Shown piece after piece: positions 59,061-64,000 of a DNA stretch of 64,000 bases (the first letter of the stretch is position 1; each line of letters begins with the position of its first letter). The translations under genes were made by a program, and so were the position numbers. The notes under the pieces are model-generated. The model was given only the letters and a program-made list of their open reading frames with translations. It was not told the DNA's origin and did no database searches. Source of the stretch: Alisma plantago-aquatica (Eukaryota > Streptophyta > Magnoliopsida > Alismatales > Alismataceae); contig OY856410.1 of the NCBI GenBank assembly GCA_963693085.1, forward strand, positions 1,332,152,304-1,332,216,303. The letters are read 5' to 3'.

Positions 59061-59441
59061 ATGTCTAGATCACACGAGGAACATGTTGCTGAGAGTAGTG
59101 TCTCTGCACCTGGAGGAGGTGCAAGAGACCAAGAAAGGGAGGAACCTGTACCTGAACCACCCCAGTTTAACCCAGCTAACATGGGGAACCCATCCTTCCA
59201 AGCCATGTTTGGGTAGTTCATGACTGGCATGACACATGACTGAGAGGATGCCTATACCAGTACCTAGGGCACCTACCCATCCAGAAGGACAAGGATCTGG
59301 CAAGATGTTTGAATGACTTCACCGAGTTGGAGATACGGAGTATGCTGGAACAGCTAACCCAACAGATGCTGACTTGTGGCTAACTGAACTAGAAAAGGCC
59401 TTTAGAATCCTGAACATCCCAGAAGCTAAGAAGGTTAGACA
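59061..59441 (+). pseudogene. Gag start of family-1 element, copy 3, cut by LINE
   Basis: ATG at 59061 reads MSRSHEEHVAESSVSAPGGG, closely matching the gag of copy 2 (26720, minus). A TAG follows at about codon 52 and the frame is then lost, but ADLWL- and ILNIPEAKKVRH-like pieces remain recognisable in shifted frames up to the LINE junction. Dead gag N-terminal half; function as for the other copies. Confidence 0.82.
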
Positions 59442-59575
59442 TTTTTTTTGCTAAGTAAGCCCTTCCACCTTTATTGAGAAAAGAATGAGTTACATAGTTC
59501 GGATATACAGGGAAAAGAAGACATGTACATCCACTATGGGAAACAACAACAACTATCTATACAGAGAAATTATAT

Positions 59576-62500
59576 CTATAACATAACCACAACAACTTTT
59601 GGTATCTCTATTTCTGCTCTGAAGATCTTGTTGTTCCTCTCGAGCCAGATAGCATGTATGACCGCTAAGGTACCCAGTTGGTGCTTTTTTAAGATGTTCA
59701 GAACACAGTCCTCTAGCTTCCTTGGAATCACTTCAATGCAGCAATACTCCTTAGCTTCTTTCCAGAGTTCCTTAGCAAACAAGCACTCAAAAAAGAGATG
59801 CTTGCTGGATTCAGTACTTTTTTCACACAAAGTACATCTAGAGACTAGTTGTATACCATAGCTTTGAAGATAGTCCAGAGTGGGTATCTTACCAAAGAAC
59901 AACTTCCAAGCAGTAAGAACAATATTTTTGGGATGATTGAACCTCCAAAGACAATTAGTCCAGTAAGGAATAGGATTCACTTGCCTAACAATCTCCCAAG
60001 CATCTCTAATTCTAATAGATGTTTTGCCTTTAATAGTTAGACTATCTTTGGAATGGAGCTGGATACTCGATTAAGAAAGAAACTTGTTAAGATCATCAAA
60101 TCTTCTCTTCGCAGGCACAAACCACTGACCATCTTTGATGATGTTACTGAGCAACCCAAAGCTGCCAAACCCAATCCTCATGGTATTCTTCTTATCAATA
60201 CAATCACTGAGGAGTTTATTACCGAGGGTCCAGGGATCTTTCTAAATCCTTATACTGCAACCATCACCAATGGTAAAATTAATCAATGGGAGCAAGTAAC
60301 TTTTTTGTTCTAATATATGCCTCCACATCCAGGAATAGTTACTCTTAAGACCACAGGACCATATAGTTTCCTTAGATAGGTACTTCTCATTGAGCCACTT
60401 GACCCATAAGGTGTCCTTTTTAGAAGCCACATTCCAAGCATTCATCAACAGTCCAACCCTATTTATTTCTTCCACTCTTCTAATACCCAAACCCCGCTCC
60501 TTCTTGGGTATACATACATAGCTCCATTTAACCATATGTATCTTCTTATCTATATTTGGGCCTCCCCACACAAAATTCCTACAAATGGTGTTAATTTGCT
60601 TCATAATATCCGAGGGGAGAGGAAACGTAGAAGACCAGAACAGGTGTAGGGCACTGAGCATGGATATCACTAGCTCCACTCTGCCTCCAAAGGAGAGAGA
60701 CTTCATCTTCTAGTTCTCTAGCTTCCTTCAAATCTTATCAATAAGAGGTAAACAGAACGAACTTTTAAGCTTGCCATAGAACAAAGGTAACCCCAGGTAC
60801 CTCATGTTAAGAATAGAAGAGATTCTGTCTGTATCCACACCCCTGCTATAGAACACATTGCTCTTTTCAGCATTCATAACCAGGCCCGAAGCCTTTCCAA
60901 AGAAATCAATTAGCTTCCTAACATGTTCAACATTCTTCTCATCCCCTTTAGTAAAAATCATAACATCATCAACAAACAATATGTGAGAAATACTAGTATT
61001 TCTAGCTTTAATCAGATTTATAATCCCTTCCTCCACAACTTTGTTCATCATGGCAGTGAAGCCTTCCATGGCAATAACAAATAAAGAGGGAGCAAGCGGA
61101 TCACCTTGCCTGATACCGTTAGAAGGATAAATCACCTGAGAAGGGCACCCATTTACCAGCACATGCATGCTAGACGTAGACATGATAGTATGAATCCATT
61201 CAATCCAACAGGAAGGGAAATTCATCTTCTTTAAGGCTTTGAAAAGAAACGTCCACCTTATGGAGTCATAGGCCTTAGTAAGATCAACTTTAATACACAT
61301 ATTATCACCCCCATTAATTCTGTTGAAATTACTAACAAGCTCATTAGATAGAAGAAGGGCATCAACAATATTGCGACCTTTGATAAAAGCCACTTGATTT
61401 TGGCTTATAAGAGAGGGGAGCACAACCTGGAGTCTGTTAGAAAGGACTTTAGAAATTATCTTATACAAGAAGTTACATAGAGTAATAGGACGCCAATCCT
61501 TGATGCAGCTAGCCTCTTGGACTTTACAAATTAGGGTAATATAAGCTTTGTTGATTTCTTTTAACATTCTGTTGCTACTAAAAAAATTCTGGACAACCAA
61601 AGTTACCTCTGTACCAATGATATCCTAAGTATTTTTGAAGAAATGCCCATTGAAGCCATCAGGTCCTGGTGCTCGATCCCCATCAGCCTCTTTGATCGCT
61701 CTATCAACTTCTTCCTTGGTAACAAAACCTCTCAACATATCAAACTGTTCAGCAGAAATAGAAGGTAGCTTCCAATCCTCATCCCAAGGAGTATCTTCAT
61801 CATCTGAGTATTTATTGAAGATATCATTATAGTAATTATGAATATGCTCAGAGATATCATCCTCCTCATAACTAATCTCTCCATTTATATTCATACATCA
61901 GATGTGATTTCTAGATGCCCTGGTTTTGATACTATTATAAAAGAAACTGGTGTTTTTATCCCCCAATTTTAACCAGTTTACCCTGGACACCTGTTTAGCA
62001 TAGGATTCTTCTAATTCAGCAACCTTCAAGGCTTGTTCTCTCTTCTCATTAGCATACTCCCTCAACCACAGATTATCAGTATTCATATCTGCATCCTTAG
62101 CCGCTTCAGTAGCTTCAAACTACAGAACTTTGGCCCGATCAGGGATATTACCAAAAATCTCTTTGTTCCACTTCACCAATTTGCTTTTAACATTCTTCAT
62201 TTTTTTGATAACTCTGAACATAGGGCATCCATCCACTTTAATATTCCAGGCCTCTTTAACAACATGTTTGAAGTCAGGGTGTTCAGTCCCGACATTAATG
62301 AATTTGAAATAACCCCTTCTTTTTTTAAGATTTCTACCAAGTCTAACAACCACCTGCCTATGATCACTATAGATAGTACTTTGAATGTCACCCCACTTGT
62401 CTTTAAAGACATTGTTAAACTCACCGTTAAACAACACCCTATCAATCTTAGAAAGAATAAGGTTTTCTCCTTTTTGTCTATTATCCCAGGTATAGAAAGC

Positions 62501-63046
62501 CCCTTTAAGCTCCATTTCCATCAAGTCAGTATGAATAAAGATATCATTGAAATCATTCATAGCTTTAGCAAAGTAGAAACCTTTGCCTTTCCTTTCATTG
62601 GTGAACCTGATAGCATTAAAATCTCCAATCAAGATCCAAGGATCAAGCATACCACTATGAAGACTTTTAATATCATTCCAAAGATCTATTCTTTTCCTTT
62701 CTTCATTCTGACCATACACAGCAATAAGATAGAAGATACAATCTTTATATTCAACACGATAGTGAATAAGCTGATCAGTTTCCTTCACTTTCAAGATCTT
62801 CACCCAATCCTGGTCCCAAAGAATAACAATCCTCCCCAAAGGGTGAGCCATGTGATTTGAACACATTTGCTTATTATTCCAGATCCTATCCATCACCTTT
62901 ACAATCTTTTTATACCTCACTTTAGTCTCAATGAGAATATTGATAGGAAGTTGGTATAGATTGATGATTTCCTTCAGTTTCCCCTGGTGTCCTGGTGCAT
63001 TCAAACCACGAACATTCCAGGCAAACACACCAAGATTGTCACCCAT
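59576..63046 (-). pseudogene. LINE ORF2: endonuclease, RT, zinc-binding domain; frame kept, seven stops
   Basis: 1157 codons in one frame with no indel. APE endonuclease 63046-62120: FAWNVRGLN, ETK, GDFNAIRF, TWDN, YSDHRQ, with metal and catalytic residues present. Linker 62119-61640, with NWLKLGDKNTSFFY and DRAPGPDGF. RT 61600-60728: AFIKGRNI, KVDLTKAYDSIRW, GIRQGDPLAP and FVDDVMIF (family: FADD). Thumb 60706-60242, with SFGGRVEL and FVWGG. zf-RVT 59980-59576, with CTLCEKSTESSKHLFFEC. No C-terminal RNase H. In-frame stops at 62120, 61898, 61625, 60728, 60710, 60242 and 60071 can each be explained by one C-to-T or G-to-A change (CGA, CAG, CAA or TGG codons). Nicks target DNA and reverse transcribes the LINE RNA in active relatives. 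Confidence 0.93.
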
Positions 63047-64000
63047 TAAAATGATCTTTGACTGGTATCCTGCCAGCCTCAGTCACCTGCCCTTCTTCAA
63101 TTTCGTCTGCCAGCATGTCAAACATATTCACAGATACATCACTTACAATCTCTTTAACAAACGATAAACTTTTGTTGCTTCTCTTCTGCTGATTTCTATT
63201 TTTCCCTGTCACAGTAAGAAACCCCTCTTTATCCTTCAGTTGTTTTTTGAGGTTTAGTTTACTATCAAGGACACCACCCATTTCCACTGGTATAGAATAG
63301 CTGTTAGAACCATTATTATTCACCATCGTAATTCTACTACCTTGACTGAAGGCTCCTCCAGAGTCCGTCCTGCTTGGGACACTACCTCCAGAACCCACAG
63401 AGGATTCTTTCACCAGAAGGGATATATTACTCTCAGGAATAGGGATTCATCTCTCCCCTTTGCTCTCAGCTTGTACTATAAAATAGCTATTCCCATTACC
63501 AGCACCTTGATTCACTTGCACATTCAAATCCTTCAGACTATTATTAGCTATATCAGTGCAAACCTGGTCTCCCTATACAACCTTGTCAGTAGAAACATCC
63601 ACACCTTCCGCAGAGACATCCTGTACAGACACTGACTTCTCATTACCAAAAGACAACTGCTTCTTGGGAATCCACTCCTTTCTAGTAGACAGATCTGAGC
63701 ACGATCCCGACTCATGTCCAAAACAGTTGCATTTCATACAGATTTTCGAGATCCATTCATATAGCACTTCAATGATATCCCGATGCCCTTGATCGCTGCG
63801 CAAGACAATCTCCTTTGGAAACGAGCAACCATTAGAAATGACAACCTGGATTCAGGAAAAATCCAATCTAGCCATAACTTTGGTAGCAAAATCCAAGCAG
63901 AGAGGCCTTCCTATGAAGCTTCCCAGTAACCCTAGCATCTCACCATCCCAGAATTCCAGAGGTAGGTTCGAGAACCTAATCCACACCAGAATCTCCGTCA
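63039..64000 (-). pseudogene. LINE ORF1: DUF4283-like domain and CCHC knuckle (partial)
   Basis: Minus strand from the window edge: LVWIRFSNLPLEFWD and GSFIGRPLCLDFATK (63990-63880) match the plant LINE/DUF4283 nucleic-acid-binding domain. IEVLYEWISKICMKCNCFGH with ESGSC (63770-63715) is a C-x2-C-x4-H-x4-C knuckle. A low-complexity tail follows (GSGGSVPSRTDSGG). Frame-preserving stops near 63855 (TGA), 63573 (TAG) and 63448 (TGA) fit C-to-T change. The final TGA at 63039 overlaps the ORF2 start codon region by 8 nt (ATGGGTGA), suggesting coupled translation in the active ancestor. ORF1 protein binds the LINE RNA. Confidence 0.85.

Larger units (their letters stand above)
54061..59441 (+). mobile_element. 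Family-1 Gypsy element, copy 3 (5' part)
   Basis: 5' LTR 54061-58926 (TGTAACATCCCTGACCTGGG to GGGGTATCACA, 4866 bp), PBS 58932-58944, gag from 59061, cut by a LINE at 59442. The rest lies beyond the window. Inserted into the Copia relic. The LTR has the family layout: palindromes at 55500-56350 and teloboxes at 56815-56935; the only long frames are non-coding. Confidence 0.9.
59442..64000 (-). mobile_element. Nearly full-length L1-type LINE (runs off window)
   Basis: Eight-T run at 59442 is the poly-A tail of the minus-strand element, with an AATAAA signal on that strand at 59470-59475 and a 3' UTR of about 130 bp. It carries ORF2 (63046-59576) and ORF1 (beyond 64000 to 63039). It inserted into gag of copy 3; the far target duplication lies outside the window. 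Confidence 0.93.

Noticed and set aside
62033..62860. 275-codon plus-strand open frame
   Set aside because: Antisense shadow of the LINE endonuclease, whose minus-strand frame carries all the conserved motifs.

Overview
The window is nuclear DNA of a flowering plant with a repeat-rich genome. It is dominated by Ty3/Gypsy, Ty1/Copia and L1-type LINE sequence with plant primer-binding sites. The single clearly intact host gene is an intronless, GC-rich UDP-glycosyltransferase, and its base composition against AT-rich surroundings leans towards a monocot; the species cannot be named from this. No rRNA or tRNA gene was recognised. Strand calls refer to the direction in which each element encodes its products.

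Layout. (1) 1-18254: a Gypsy-type element (family 1, plus strand) with very long LTRs, split by a second LTR element at 1791-11648. The intruder has 2929-bp LTRs with no mismatch seen and a 5-bp target duplication CTTAG. (2) 18596-34562: a second family-1 element on the minus strand, bounded by GTTTT duplications, carrying a gag relic but no pol; its 5' LTR was hit by a 5'-truncated LINE (27909-30925). (3) 34563-38270: unassigned DNA, a decayed LINE endonuclease piece, and a foldback element with about 280-bp inverted arms around about four 254-bp tandem repeats. (4) 38705-40228: the UGT gene, with a G-box, a 19-bp inverted repeat and a possible TATA box upstream. (5) 40560-54060: a dead Copia element (minus strand) interrupted inside its RNase H by a 12.2-kb composite (40974-53159) flanked by ACTAA. 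The composite holds three LTRs of a tRNA-Asp-primed, Athila/Tat-like family, one of them inverted relative to the other two; a LINE; a truncated PIF/Harbinger transposase; and a long acidic gag-like reading frame. (6) 54061-59441: a third family-1 element (plus strand; LTR, PBS, start of gag), interrupted by a nearly full-length LINE (minus strand) that runs off the end of the window.

How the parts relate. Apart from the UGT this is a stack of insertions. Family 1 appears to be non-autonomous (gag only) with LTRs of about 4.8-5.7 kb. Its LTRs hold palindromes, telobox minisatellites and CACGACCGTG motifs, and the internal region of copies 1 and 2 carries a 31-32-bp satellite. Two of the palindrome types, both with the core ACGGTC, also occur in the unrelated Asp-primed family, where they sit just upstream of a TATA box. 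Decay is mainly by C-to-T type nonsense changes, as expected for methylated, silenced DNA. All LTR, TSD, PBS and domain calls were made by reading; no alignments or database searches were run.
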